From Catellatospora sichuanensis (GTDB taxonomy: Bacteria > Actinomycetota > Actinomycetes > Mycobacteriales > Micromonosporaceae), in assembly GCF_007483665.1 (NCBI RefSeq), contig NZ_VIQO01000047.1, positions 1 through 64,000 on the forward strand: a stretch of 64,000 bases of DNA, read 5' to 3'. The notes beneath the pieces are model-generated. The model searched no databases. It had not been told where the DNA came from and saw only the letters and a program-made list of their open reading frames with translations. Both the position numbers and the translations under genes were made by a program. Positions 53,437 to 62,286 of the stretch are shown here, one piece after another (position 1 is the first letter of the stretch; every line of letters starts with the position of its first letter).

Positions 53437-54750
53437 ATGACACCAGACGTCTCGGCCCGGCGCAGGCGCGACATCATCGACGCGCTGCGCCGCGGTGCCG
53501 TGCCCGGCAACGGGCTCGACGTCCTTGCTGTCGGCCTCGACCGGTTCACCACCGCTATGGACGACGACCTCGACCGGGTCGCCGGTGGCGGCAGCGTCTT
53601 CAAAGCCATCCGCGGCGAGTACGGTGCCGGCAAGACGTTCTTCACCCGCTGGCTGGCCGAACGTGCCAAACGCCGCGGCTTCGCCGCCGCCGAGGTGCAG
53701 ATCTCCGAGACCGAGACGCCCCTGCACCGCATGGAGACCGTCTACCGGCGCCTGGTCGAGCACCTGTCGACCGAGCAGTTCCCGCCCAGCGCGCTGCGCC
53801 CCATCCTCGACGGCTGGATCTTCGCCCTAGAAGAGGACGTGCTGGCCAGCGGGTCCGTGGCCGAGGAAGACGCCGAAGGCCTCGACAAGGCCGTCGGGGA
53901 GCTCCTCGAACGGCGCCTGGCCGAGATCTCCCGCAGTACCCCGGCCTTTGCCGCGGCGCTGCGCGGATACCGCGGCGCCAACGCCGCAGGCGATCAGGCT
54001 ACCGCCGACGGCCTGGCGGCATGGCTCGGCGGGCAGCCGCACGTTGCCGCCGCGACCCGCCGTCATGCCGGGGTGAAAGGCGACCTCGACCACTTCGGTG
54101 CGCTCAGCTTCCTGCAAGGCCAGCTCACCGTCCTGCGCGACAGCGGCCACCCCGGACTGCTGCTCGTCCTCGACGAGGTCGAAACCCTCCAGCGCGTACG
54201 CTCCGACGCCCGCGACAAGGCCCTCAACGCACTGCGCCAGCTCGTCGACGAGGTGTATTCCGGGCGCTTCCCTGGCCTGTACCTCGTCATCACCGGCACC
54301 CCGGCCTTCTACGACGGCCAGCAGGGCATGCAGCGGCTCGCCCCGCTGGCGCAACGGCTGGCCACCGATTTCGGGCCCGACCCGCGCTTCGATAACCCGC
54401 GCGCCACGCAGATCCGCCTGCCCGGCTTCACCATCGAGACCCTGGTGGAGCTCGGTGGCAAGGTCACCGGCCTCTACGCCGACGCTTACGCCGCTCCACG
54501 CGTGACCCAGGTCGTCGACGCGGCCTACATCGGTGATCTCGCCGCGGCCGTGACCGGCAGGCTGGGCGGGCAGGTAGGCGTCGCACCCCGCGTATTCCTC
54601 AAGAAGCTCGTCGCCGACGTGCTCGACCGCGTCGAGCAGTTCCCCGACTTCGACCCGCGCCGCGACTACAAGCTGACCATCCGCGGCGACGAACTCACCG
54701 ACATCGAACGCAACGCCGCCTCGGCCGACGACATCCAGCTGCCGATGTGA
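53437..54750 (+). CDS. brxD: BREX system ATP-binding protein BrxD
   Basis: A 437-residue AAA ATPase: Walker A G-E-Y-G-A-G-K-T-F-F at about residues 65-74, and L-L-L-V-L-D-E-V-E-T (Walker B) at about 240-249. BrxD is encoded in type 2 and 3-like BREX clusters and is thought to work with the helicase. It starts 25 bases after pglZ, with CAGGAG 11 bases before the ATG, the only junction in the operon without overlap. Its stop overlaps the brxHI GTG. Confidence 0.9.
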   Translation: MTPDVSARRRRDIIDALRRGAVPGNGLDVLAVGLDRFTTAMDDDLDRVAGGGSVFKAIRGEYGAGKTFFTRWLAERAKRRGFAAAEVQISETETPLHRMETVYRRLVEHLSTEQFPPSALRPILDGWIFALEEDVLASGSVAEEDAEGLDKAVGELLERRLAEISRSTPAFAAALRGYRGANAAGDQATADGLAAWLGGQPHVAAATRRHAGVKGDLDHFGALSFLQGQLTVLRDSGHPGLLLVLDEVETLQRVRSDARDKALNALRQLVDEVYSGRFPGLYLVITGTPAFYDGQQGMQRLAPLAQRLATDFGPDPRFDNPRATQIRLPGFTIETLVELGGKVTGLYADAYAAPRVTQVVDAAYIGDLAAAVTGRLGGQVGVAPRVFLKKLVADVLDRVEQFPDFDPRRDYKLTIRGDELTDIERNAASADDIQLPM

Positions 54751-56879
54751 GCGCCATGTCGCTGGACAGGCTCGACCCGGTACTCGTGCACCACATCGTC
54801 AACTCGCTCGGCTGGCCTGACCTGCGCCCGCTGCAGCAGGATGCGATCGGGCCCCTCACCGGCGGCGACGACGCGCTACTACTGGCGCCGACCGCCGGCG
54901 GCAAGACGGAGGCCGCGATGTTCCCGCTGCTGTCCCGGATGACCGCGCAGCGCTGGCAGGGCACTTCGGTGCTCTACCTGTGCCCGTTGAAAGCGCTGCT
55001 CAACAACCTGGAGCCGCGGCTGGAGCGGTATGCGGGCTGGGTGGGACGCCGCGCCGCCGTCTGGCACGGCGATGTCCGCGGCAGCGCCCGCCGCAATGTA
55101 CTCACCGAGCGCCCCGACATCCTGCTGACCACACCCGAGTCCCTCGAATCGATGCTGGTCAGCGTCAATGTCGACCACCTTGCGTTCTTCTCCGGCTTGC
55201 AAGCTGTGGTCGTCGACGAGGTGCACGCTTTCGCCGGCGACGACCGGGGCTGGCATTTGCTCGCCGTGCTCGAACGGCTCACCGCGCTGGTCGGTCGGCC
55301 ACTGCAACGCATCGGCCTGTCTGCGACCGTCGGCAACCCCGACCAGCTGCTTCACTGGCTGCAGGGCTCCAACGCTGGGCAACGCCAGGCACGCGTGGTC
55401 GCGCCCGAACTGCATACGGCAAGCGCCGAACCGGCCGGGCCGCCACCTGGTGACATCGAGCTGGACTACGTGGGATCACTGAACAACGCCGCCACGATCA
55501 TCGCCTCGTTGCACGCCGGGCAGAAACGGCTGGTCTTTTGCGAGTCACGGCAGACAGTTGAGGAACTCGGCCAGCTGCTGCGCGAACGCGGCCTAACTGT
55601 CTTCCTGTCGCACGCCTCGCTTTCAGCCGACGAGCGCCGCCGATCCGAGCAGGCGTTCGCCGAGGCGCGTGATTGTGTGATCGTGTCGACCAGCACCCTC
55701 GAACTCGGCATCGACGTCGGTGACCTCGACCGGGTGATCCAGATCAACACACCGTCGACCGTCGCGTCTTTCCTGCAGCGGCTAGGCCGGACCGGACGGC
55801 GTCCTGGCAGTATCCGCAACTGCCTGTTCTTGGCTGTCGATACCGGCTCGCTGGTCGAAGCGTCCGCGCTACTGGTGCTATGGGGCAGGCACTGGGTCGA
55901 GCCCGTGACAGCGCCGCCCGAGCCGCGCCACATCGTCGCCCAACAAGTCCTCGCCCTGTGCCTGCAACAGCACCGTGTCGGCAACCAAAGCTGGCAGCGG
56001 TCTTGGAACGGCCTGGTGCCATTCGACACCAGCGCAGCCCCGATCGTGCGCTACCTGGTCGACAACGGCTACCTCGACACCGACCAGGGCATGCTGTTCA
56101 TCGGTCCCGCCGCCGAGCTGCGCTTCGGCCGCCGCAACTTCATGGACATGACGGCGGTGTTCACCGGGCCGCCGGAGTTCACGGTTTTGACGGGACGCAC
56201 CGAGCTCGGCCGCATCGACCCCAGCCTGCTCACGGAGGAGGTTCAGGGTGAGCGCCGGCTTCTGCTCGGCGGGCGCAGCTGGGCGGTGACCTACATCGAC
56301 TGGCGGCGGCGCCGGTGCTTTGTCGAACCGGCCGACGGCGGCGGCCGCGCCCGCTGGACGAACCTGGGGTGGGCTGGGCTGTCCTTTGCGCTCACCCGGG
56401 CGATGCGGGACGTGCTGCTGGGTGCCGACCCGCCGGTCCGGCTGACCAAACGTGCCTTGGAGCGGCTGGCGCATGCCCGGGACGAGCAGTCCTCGGTCGT
56501 GCACCCGGGCGGCAACGTCATCGTGCGGGACCGCCAGGGCGATGACGTCCGCTGGTGGACCTGGGCCGGGTACCGGGCCAACGCGACGCTGGCCGCCACG
56601 CTGGGCGGCGTTGTCGACCCCATGCAGCGCTTCGACGACCGGCACATTCGGCTGCGGGACGACCTCACCCCGGCCATGTGGCGCGACGGGATCGCCGACG
56701 CGGCGGAACGGGTTTGCCTGCCGGAGGTCAACGACAAGGCTTTAGTGGGCCTGAAGTTCAGCGATGCTTTGCCGAAGCGACTGGCGATCGCAACGATCGC
56801 CGCCCGACTGGCCGACGTCGACGCTGCCCGAGCGATCCTCCTAGAGGATCATCGCTTTCTCGTCAGATACAGCGGATGA
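54747..56879 (+). CDS. brxHI: BREX helicase BrxHI (Lhr-like DEAD/DEAH helicase)
   Basis: A 710-residue SF2 helicase. Walker A A-P-T-A-G-G-K-T-E (about residues 49-57), D-E-V-H in motif II (about 157), S-A-T (about 192), then in lobe 2 S-T-L-E-L-G-I-D-V and Q-R-L-G-R-T-G-R-R. The C-terminal 300 residues resemble the Lhr-type extension. This helicase is the last of the six genes of BREX type 2 and completes the set. It starts at GTG 54747, overlapping the brxD stop. Confidence 0.9.
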   Translation: MSAMSLDRLDPVLVHHIVNSLGWPDLRPLQQDAIGPLTGGDDALLLAPTAGGKTEAAMFPLLSRMTAQRWQGTSVLYLCPLKALLNNLEPRLERYAGWVGRRAAVWHGDVRGSARRNVLTERPDILLTTPESLESMLVSVNVDHLAFFSGLQAVVVDEVHAFAGDDRGWHLLAVLERLTALVGRPLQRIGLSATVGNPDQLLHWLQGSNAGQRQARVVAPELHTASAEPAGPPPGDIELDYVGSLNNAATIIASLHAGQKRLVFCESRQTVEELGQLLRERGLTVFLSHASLSADERRRSEQAFAEARDCVIVSTSTLELGIDVGDLDRVIQINTPSTVASFLQRLGRTGRRPGSIRNCLFLAVDTGSLVEASALLVLWGRHWVEPVTAPPEPRHIVAQQVLALCLQQHRVGNQSWQRSWNGLVPFDTSAAPIVRYLVDNGYLDTDQGMLFIGPAAELRFGRRNFMDMTAVFTGPPEFTVLTGRTELGRIDPSLLTEEVQGERRLLLGGRSWAVTYIDWRRRRCFVEPADGGGRARWTNLGWAGLSFALTRAMRDVLLGADPPVRLTKRALERLAHARDEQSSVVHPGGNVIVRDRQGDDVRWWTWAGYRANATLAATLGGVVDPMQRFDDRHIRLRDDLTPAMWRDGIADAAERVCLPEVNDKALVGLKFSDALPKRLAIATIAARLADVDAARAILLEDHRFLVRYSG

Positions 56880-57088
56880 CTTGGCTCAGGTGTAGTTGTA
56901 CAGGGCCGGTGTGCTCAGATCAGCGGTCCCCCCACGCGTCACAACGCGGGATGCGTTCACCTTCTGAGGCATGGGCTTCTCGGCCGCCGCGGGACAGGTG
57001 ATGCCAGCTGCGCCGCCAACGCCGGGTTACTCCGTGCCGGGAAATGTGTTAGGCGTCCGCCATGAGGGGGTCGTACGGTTGTCCCGTT

Positions 57089-58252
57089 ATGTTGAAGGCA
57101 CCGGTCGCTGAGGAGTTGGTGTGGGCGAGTGTCACTCGTCCGCCGGTTCCGCTCGTCTATCTCGACTTGAACCACTACATCCAGCTGGCGAAGGCGAGCC
57201 GGTCTGCCGCTGGCCACGCGGGTGAGGGTGGCCGGCCAATCGCCGTTCTACCCGGTTATGCAGACCTGTTGGACGCAGCTCGTCGCGCTAAGGCTGAAGG
57301 ACGAGCACGGTTTCCGCTCTCAGGCGTCCACTTCATCGAGGTTGCGCACGCAGTGCCGAGCCCACGTCAGCGCGGCCACGTCACCGACGTCATGGAAGAG
57401 CTGTCCGACTTCGCCTACCTGCTCGGCCGTCCGTACTTGGTGCGGATGGAGATCGCTGCTGGCCTCGACAAGATGTACGACATTCCGGCCAGCCATGTCC
57501 CAATGCCGCTGCTGTACCACTCCGCGCTATGGGCGTTGCTCGGTGAGCGGATCGGGTTCGAGTTCGTCGATGAGACCGGAAGCGTCTCAGGCCCCCGACC
57601 TCGCGAGGAACTCGCGGGCGAGGCGTTCGACGCCCAGCTGGCCGGGTTGAACCATATCCGCGAGCGAAAGCTTCTCGAAGGCCCTCAGGACCACGAGATC
57701 CCCGACCTTCGACGACGCGGATACGATCCCGATGCCTACGCGGCCGCGCTTCGGAGGCGCCTAACCTTCGAGTTGGACACCTCGACCTTTCTGAACCTCA
57801 ACCCGATCTGGCGCCGCGGCCGCCTACGCGATCAGATCTTCGGTCGAGAGGTCGCTCGCGAGTGGATGACTCAATTAGTTCTCCACCTTCGGCAGCGCGC
57901 AGATGCCCGGTTGCGCCACGACCCGCCGCTGGAGTTGGCCGCCTTCTGGGCTGCCATGCCACTGGTCCAGGTCGCCATCAGCATGAAGGCCCAGTACCAT
58001 CGCGACCCTTCACGGGTGTGGCGGACCAACGACATAGCCGACATCGATGCGCTCGCCGTCGCCTATGCCTACTGCGACGCGGTCCTCACCGACAAGCAAG
58101 CGCGCGCCGCGCTTGCCGGCTCCCGCGAACTACGGACCTTCGGAGCAATCCTGCACGCTAACGCACTCGAGATGGCGAACTGGCTCGACGGCCTCCCGAC
58201 GGTGCAGAATCCGGACGATCACGTCCCGCATCCACTGTCACGTTCCAGCTGA
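57089..58252 (+). CDS. Large PIN-like domain protein
   Basis: A 387-residue protein whose ends resemble a PIN ribonuclease split by a large insert: V-Y-L-D-L-N-H-Y (Asp26), H-F-I-E-V-A-H (Glu about 83), D-I-D-A-L-A-V-A-Y-A-Y (Asp about 317) and L-T-D-K (Asp about 333), the D-E-D-D set. Typical VapC toxins are about 130 residues, so this is three times longer; no antitoxin-like gene is adjacent. Start is uncertain between ATG 57089 (used) and ATG 57062, neither with a good ribosome site. It lies right of the BREX operon, transcribed in the same direction. Confidence 0.6.
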   Translation: MLKAPVAEELVWASVTRPPVPLVYLDLNHYIQLAKASRSAAGHAGEGGRPIAVLPGYADLLDAARRAKAEGRARFPLSGVHFIEVAHAVPSPRQRGHVTDVMEELSDFAYLLGRPYLVRMEIAAGLDKMYDIPASHVPMPLLYHSALWALLGERIGFEFVDETGSVSGPRPREELAGEAFDAQLAGLNHIRERKLLEGPQDHEIPDLRRRGYDPDAYAAALRRRLTFELDTSTFLNLNPIWRRGRLRDQIFGREVAREWMTQLVLHLRQRADARLRHDPPLELAAFWAAMPLVQVAISMKAQYHRDPSRVWRTNDIADIDALAVAYAYCDAVLTDKQARAALAGSRELRTFGAILHANALEMANWLDGLPTVQNPDDHVPHPLSRSS

Positions 58253-58303
58253 GGTCGTCGGCACTTCCCGGTGCCGCTGCCTCCTTGCCAGACCGCCTCC
58301 AAG

Positions 58304-60586
58304 TCAGGACTCTTCAAGTCCTTGCCGTACCGCCTCAGCCAGGGCCGGGTCTGGCCAGCGCTCAAGGAAGGTCTGAGCTTCGGCTCGCGCCTGCGACGTA
58401 CACCCGTTCCGTCGATGCAGTTCAAGCCAGGGAAGCACCGTTTCAGGGCTGAACACGTCCGGACGCAGCTCGCAGTATGTATCCCATGCGGCGGCTACGC
58501 GGTCCTGGCGCAGCTGCGCGAATATGAGCCACCAGCTGATGCCGGCGTCAGGGCCTACATCTGCTGCTGCCGCTCGAGCTTCACGTTCGGCTCCTGGCCA
58601 GTCCTCGACGATGGCCCGTGACTCAACGACGGCATAACGCAGGGACCGTCGATGCTCGCTGGGAAGCTCCGTGCCAGCCAGCAGGTCCTTGGCGAGCTGG
58701 TCGGCTTCGTCCCGGCGATTCAGATTCGCTAGGATATTGATCTTGTCGTATGCGGCCTTTGCTGAACCGAAATGGTCCCGCGTCTGGTCGCAGACCAGGA
58801 GCGCTTCTTCATAGCGGCCCGCCTTCTGCAACACCTCGATCAGTAGTTCGCCTGCCGCTGGGGAGGCCGAATGCGAGCGCAGCATGGCGACAGCAGCTTC
58901 GGAGTCGCCTGCCAACGCGGCGCTGCGAGCCAGGAACAGCTGACGGTCGGTGTGGCTGACGTTGCCCCGGATGCCGTGTGCGTCGAGGTCGGACTCGTGC
59001 AACTGCCCGAGCCCTGCCAGACGGCTGAGGCAGGTTCGCACCAGCATCGGCGACGCCGCGGACTTCAGACCTTCACGCAACATCGCCGCGATAAGGGCTG
59101 GATGTGCCATTCCCTCGATGGCGATTGCTCGGACGATGTGCTCGGCGGCCTTACCGCTCACGGCGTCCGCGAATGTCAGCGCCAGCCCGCGATCCCTGAG
59201 GGCAACAGCCGCAGTTGCGCCGCAGACAGCAACTTCCGGCGTGGTTGACTCGCGTTCTGTCGCCTGACCACCGAGACGGCTCGGTGTAGCCAGGTCGATG
59301 ACCTCCCTAAATGCCTGGGACATCAGCCGAGCCTGCACAAGCAGCAGATGGACGCCGTGGGTGGGCCCAGCCCAGCGCAGGATCTCCTCGCGGACAGCCA
59401 GGCCCAGCTCCTCAGCTTGCCGCAGGTCCGCGCCGGGAAGCACCGAGCGTCCGGTGATCATCTTTTCCATCAGCGTGCGCGCGATTCCGAGCCGGCCGCC
59501 GGTCATACGTGGGAGGCTGGCCGCCGCACGCCTGAAGTGCCGTAGCGCCGTGTCGAATTCGCTCCGGCGTAGTGCTCGATCACCCATGAACAGCAAAATC
59601 CCTGGCTCGCTGTCAAGCATCTCCGGCTGCACGCGATCGATGATCTCATCCATTCGTCGTGCTTGGCGGGCGTCGTCGGGCTCGTTAAGCACGCAGTCCG
59701 CGACTTGCGCGAAGATGGTTGTAACTCCGTTCTCGGTCGAGCGCCGAAGGAACTCTTCTGCCCGGCCCCGATCGCCTGCGGCCAGTGACAACAGGGACGC
59801 GATACCCAGCAGCCGCGCGGCGTCGGCGGGGATGGACGCTGCTGCTGCAGCGAACGCTGTTGCGCCTACATCAGAATGTCCATGCTCGTTGGCATAGGCT
59901 CCGACGGCCGCCTCGAGCAGACCGCGTCCTCGGGGCGACCATTGACCGGTTTGGGCAAGCAGTCTTTCGGCCGCCGCGCGTGGCTCGAACCGTCCGTCTG
60001 CCAGCTCACGAGCCACGCGCATTGCCCCGTCGATGTCACGCCCTCGTGCGGCGTCGAGCATCTCCACGGCAGAGCCTGGCAGCAGAGACATGGCCGTGCT
60101 AAGAACGTCGGCGGTAGCTGCCGGCTGTCCGAACGCGATCGCTTTTAGAGCGTCCGCCGCGTTCAGGTCGAGTCTGTTGCCTTCGGGGACGACGATCGTC
60201 CATGCCTTCTTCGTGAACGTGATCTGATCGCTGGTGACATGTACCCAGAACACGTCCTTGGTCTCCGGATTGGCCAGCAGGACGAGCACATGCAACGAAT
60301 GCGCGAGCCAGTACCTGAGATGCTTGTTCTCGCCTTTGAAGACCCATCCACCGTCTCGGCGTTGCTTGAAGAACGAGGGACCGCATTTGATCTGAAGCGC
60401 GATCAACCGCCCGGACGGTGTCCGGTTCGAGTAGAAGAACTCAGCTTGAGCATCGATCCCGTAGTCGACGCCCATCTGCTCACGAACGTGCCAGCCGAGG
60501 TCAGCGAACGCGAGTGTGGACAGGGCGACGCCCTGGCGCTCATGATCTGCGGTTGAGCGTATCCGGCCTGTAGCCGCAGACATCAT
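58304..60586 (-). CDS. DUF4365 (nuclease-fold) protein with TPR-like repeats
   Basis: A 760-residue protein. Residues about 10-150 are a DUF4365 domain, with the order G-I-D-A (Asp45), E49 and A-L-Q-I-K-C (Gln65, Lys67), a PD-(D/E)XK-type nuclease arrangement, with N-K-H-L-R-Y-W after it. From about 170 to the end there are helical TPR-like repeats rich in Ala, Leu and Arg. Such nuclease-repeat proteins are recurrent in defence islands; repeats may sense a target protein. It converges with the PIN-like gene (51-base gap). Confidence 0.7.
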   Translation of the reverse strand: MMSAATGRIRSTADHERQGVALSTLAFADLGWHVREQMGVDYGIDAQAEFFYSNRTPSGRLIALQIKCGPSFFKQRRDGGWVFKGENKHLRYWLAHSLHVLVLLANPETKDVFWVHVTSDQITFTKKAWTIVVPEGNRLDLNAADALKAIAFGQPAATADVLSTAMSLLPGSAVEMLDAARGRDIDGAMRVARELADGRFEPRAAAERLLAQTGQWSPRGRGLLEAAVGAYANEHGHSDVGATAFAAAAASIPADAARLLGIASLLSLAAGDRGRAEEFLRRSTENGVTTIFAQVADCVLNEPDDARQARRMDEIIDRVQPEMLDSEPGILLFMGDRALRRSEFDTALRHFRRAAASLPRMTGGRLGIARTLMEKMITGRSVLPGADLRQAEELGLAVREEILRWAGPTHGVHLLLVQARLMSQAFREVIDLATPSRLGGQATERESTTPEVAVCGATAAVALRDRGLALTFADAVSGKAAEHIVRAIAIEGMAHPALIAAMLREGLKSAASPMLVRTCLSRLAGLGQLHESDLDAHGIRGNVSHTDRQLFLARSAALAGDSEAAVAMLRSHSASPAAGELLIEVLQKAGRYEEALLVCDQTRDHFGSAKAAYDKINILANLNRRDEADQLAKDLLAGTELPSEHRRSLRYAVVESRAIVEDWPGAEREARAAAADVGPDAGISWWLIFAQLRQDRVAAAWDTYCELRPDVFSPETVLPWLELHRRNGCTSQARAEAQTFLERWPDPALAEAVRQGLEES

Positions 60587-60646
60587 CTGCGCAATCCTCC
60601 ATCAGCTGTGACTCCGGCGGTCACAGCAGCCAGCTGGTCGGTGCCC

Positions 60647-61177
60647 TCAGTCGGTCGTGGAAGTCAGGGCGACGTAGTTCGGTCGCGACAGGCTCGCGAG
60701 CCGGGTCGTGAACCCATGGCGGCCGACGAAGCTCAGCGAGCGGCCATTCTGCTGATGCACCCTGCACCATACGGCGTGGTTCGGAAACTCCCTCGCTATT
60801 TCACGAGCAGTCGCGTCCATGATGACGTTGCTGACGCGGTGGTCGTCACCTATCGTTGCGCCCTGCCAGTCGCAGGAGACAGCTATGAGCGAGAGACACA
60901 CAGATGGAATGATGCCGTCGCCGTCGCTAAGAGAGTCGCTTCGCTCGTAAGCGGAGACAGCGAGCAATTCACCGGATTCCCGCAGAGCGAGGAGCAAGAT
61001 TCTGCTGTCCACCTCGGCCGCTGCGCTGCCGAATGCCCACTCAACGAGACTGTCTCGGATGTGATCCTCGACTTCCGTTTCCCAGAGCACATCCGACAAC
61101 GCACATTTAAACTCGCGGAACAGCGGTTCGTGCTTCCGGTTCCCGCGCACGATCTTCCATGGCAGGGGTTCGGTCAC
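60647..61177 (-). CDS. GNAT-family acetyltransferase-like protein
   Basis: A 176-residue protein with the GNAT order: L-L-L-A-L-R-E-S-G-E-L-L-A-V strand pair, a central strand followed by D-W-Q-G-A-T-I-G-D (degenerate acetyl-CoA loop, about residues 100-108), helix A-T-A-R-E-I-A, then H-Q-Q-N-G-R-S-L-S-F-V-G-R-H-G-F, the classic end. The acetyl-CoA loop deviates from Q/R-x-x-G-x-G/A, and substrate is unknown. Start GTG 61177 overlaps the upstream stop (GTGA). Toxin-type GNATs usually have a ribbon-helix-helix antitoxin, which is not seen. Confidence 0.65.
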   Translation of the reverse strand: MTEPLPWKIVRGNRKHEPLFREFKCALSDVLWETEVEDHIRDSLVEWAFGSAAAEVDSRILLLALRESGELLAVSAYERSDSLSDGDGIIPSVCLSLIAVSCDWQGATIGDDHRVSNVIMDATAREIAREFPNHAVWCRVHQQNGRSLSFVGRHGFTTRLASLSRPNYVALTSTTD

Positions 61178-62022
61178 AGGTCGTCTTCTACGGCCACGGC
61201 GGGGGTGCTGTACGGTCGCGTAGCCCATGCAGCGCGGCGCAGCGCAGCAGCGTCCTGAGTCGAAATGCTTACTGGCTCACGTTGAGCGGAGAAGACCGAT
61301 CGCTCTGCCGCAGGGATCCAAGTACCGGCCAATAAGGCGCGACCGGTGTTAGCCACGTCGATCGCAGGAAGGATGTCCTGCACTATGTGCGTGCCGTGTG
61401 AAAATATGAGACGAACGACGACGACAGCTGGATTCTTGAGATCTCTATGGACGACGTCTGCCGCTCCCAGTGGTAGATCCTCTACGTTGCCGTCGCTTAA
61501 GCGTAGCTTTACTCGAGTGGTATCGACGTCGTCTACCCAAGCCGAAATCGCGTCGCGAATGACGAGGTCGTTAAAGGTCGCGAAAAGTTGACTTCGCGCT
61601 TCGTCTGCCGCTTGCGCACATTGCGCGGCTGCCGAGATGAGCTCCTCGGTCGCCTCTAAGGGTATCGCCCCTTGCGCAAACGCCCTTGCCGCTCCTATGG
61701 GCAGCTTAGATACCAGGGTCATCAAGCGGCGATATTCAGGCCTTGATTCGACACGCCTGGCTTCGATCTTCACAAGATTGGCCTGGGCGGTATGGCCGTT
61801 TCTTTCCAGGCGCAGTGCATCGATTAGCAGACTACTGTGCATCCAGGTCGCTACAGGTGCCGGCGTCGGCCCAGCCGCAGTGTCGGCTACCTTCTCACCG
61901 TTTCGCACGAAGTACAACTTGCGGCGCTTGAGGCGCCGAGATTCGCGGGACGCCCGCTGCGGCGCCTGGTCGACACCGCCCATGTCGGTTACAGGCCAGA
62001 CCGCAAGCGTCATGTCTGCCAT
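61174..62022 (-). CDS. Hypothetical protein coupled to the GNAT gene
   Basis: A 282-residue protein of unknown family. Residues about 25-55 are basic (R-R-L-K-R-R-K-L), followed by helices up to about 160 and a more strand-rich second half (W-V-D-D-V-D-T-T-R-V-K-L, V-V-V-V-R-L-I-F). The ATG at 62022 is preferred over one at 62079 by composition. Co-translated with the GNAT protein, so they likely interact; sequence gives no catalytic motif. Confidence 0.55.
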   Translation of the reverse strand: MADMTLAVWPVTDMGGVDQAPQRASRESRRLKRRKLYFVRNGEKVADTAAGPTPAPVATWMHSSLLIDALRLERNGHTAQANLVKIEARRVESRPEYRRLMTLVSKLPIGAARAFAQGAIPLEATEELISAAAQCAQAADEARSQLFATFNDLVIRDAISAWVDDVDTTRVKLRLSDGNVEDLPLGAADVVHRDLKNPAVVVVRLIFSHGTHIVQDILPAIDVANTGRALLAGTWIPAAERSVFSAQREPVSISTQDAAALRRAAWATRPYSTPAVAVEDDL

Positions 62023-62286
62023 GTTACTTGACAGAAGCACTGGCTCCAATGCGTGCCACGTGCGCAAACAGAGCCTCAAGGCCGTCGGTGCGAGGCTGGA
62101 GCCAGCCTGCCGTCAGGACAGCCCGCTTTGTGGGCATTTCGTGTGAGCGGCAATTGGGCCTCTGCATAACGTCAGCAGCCGACACGCTGACGTTCGACCA
62201 CGATGCTTGATCAGACTTGCCGACCCAGGCTTACCCGACCCGAGCGGCGGACTTCAGCGACGGCCGGCCACGGCACAATATTCCGC

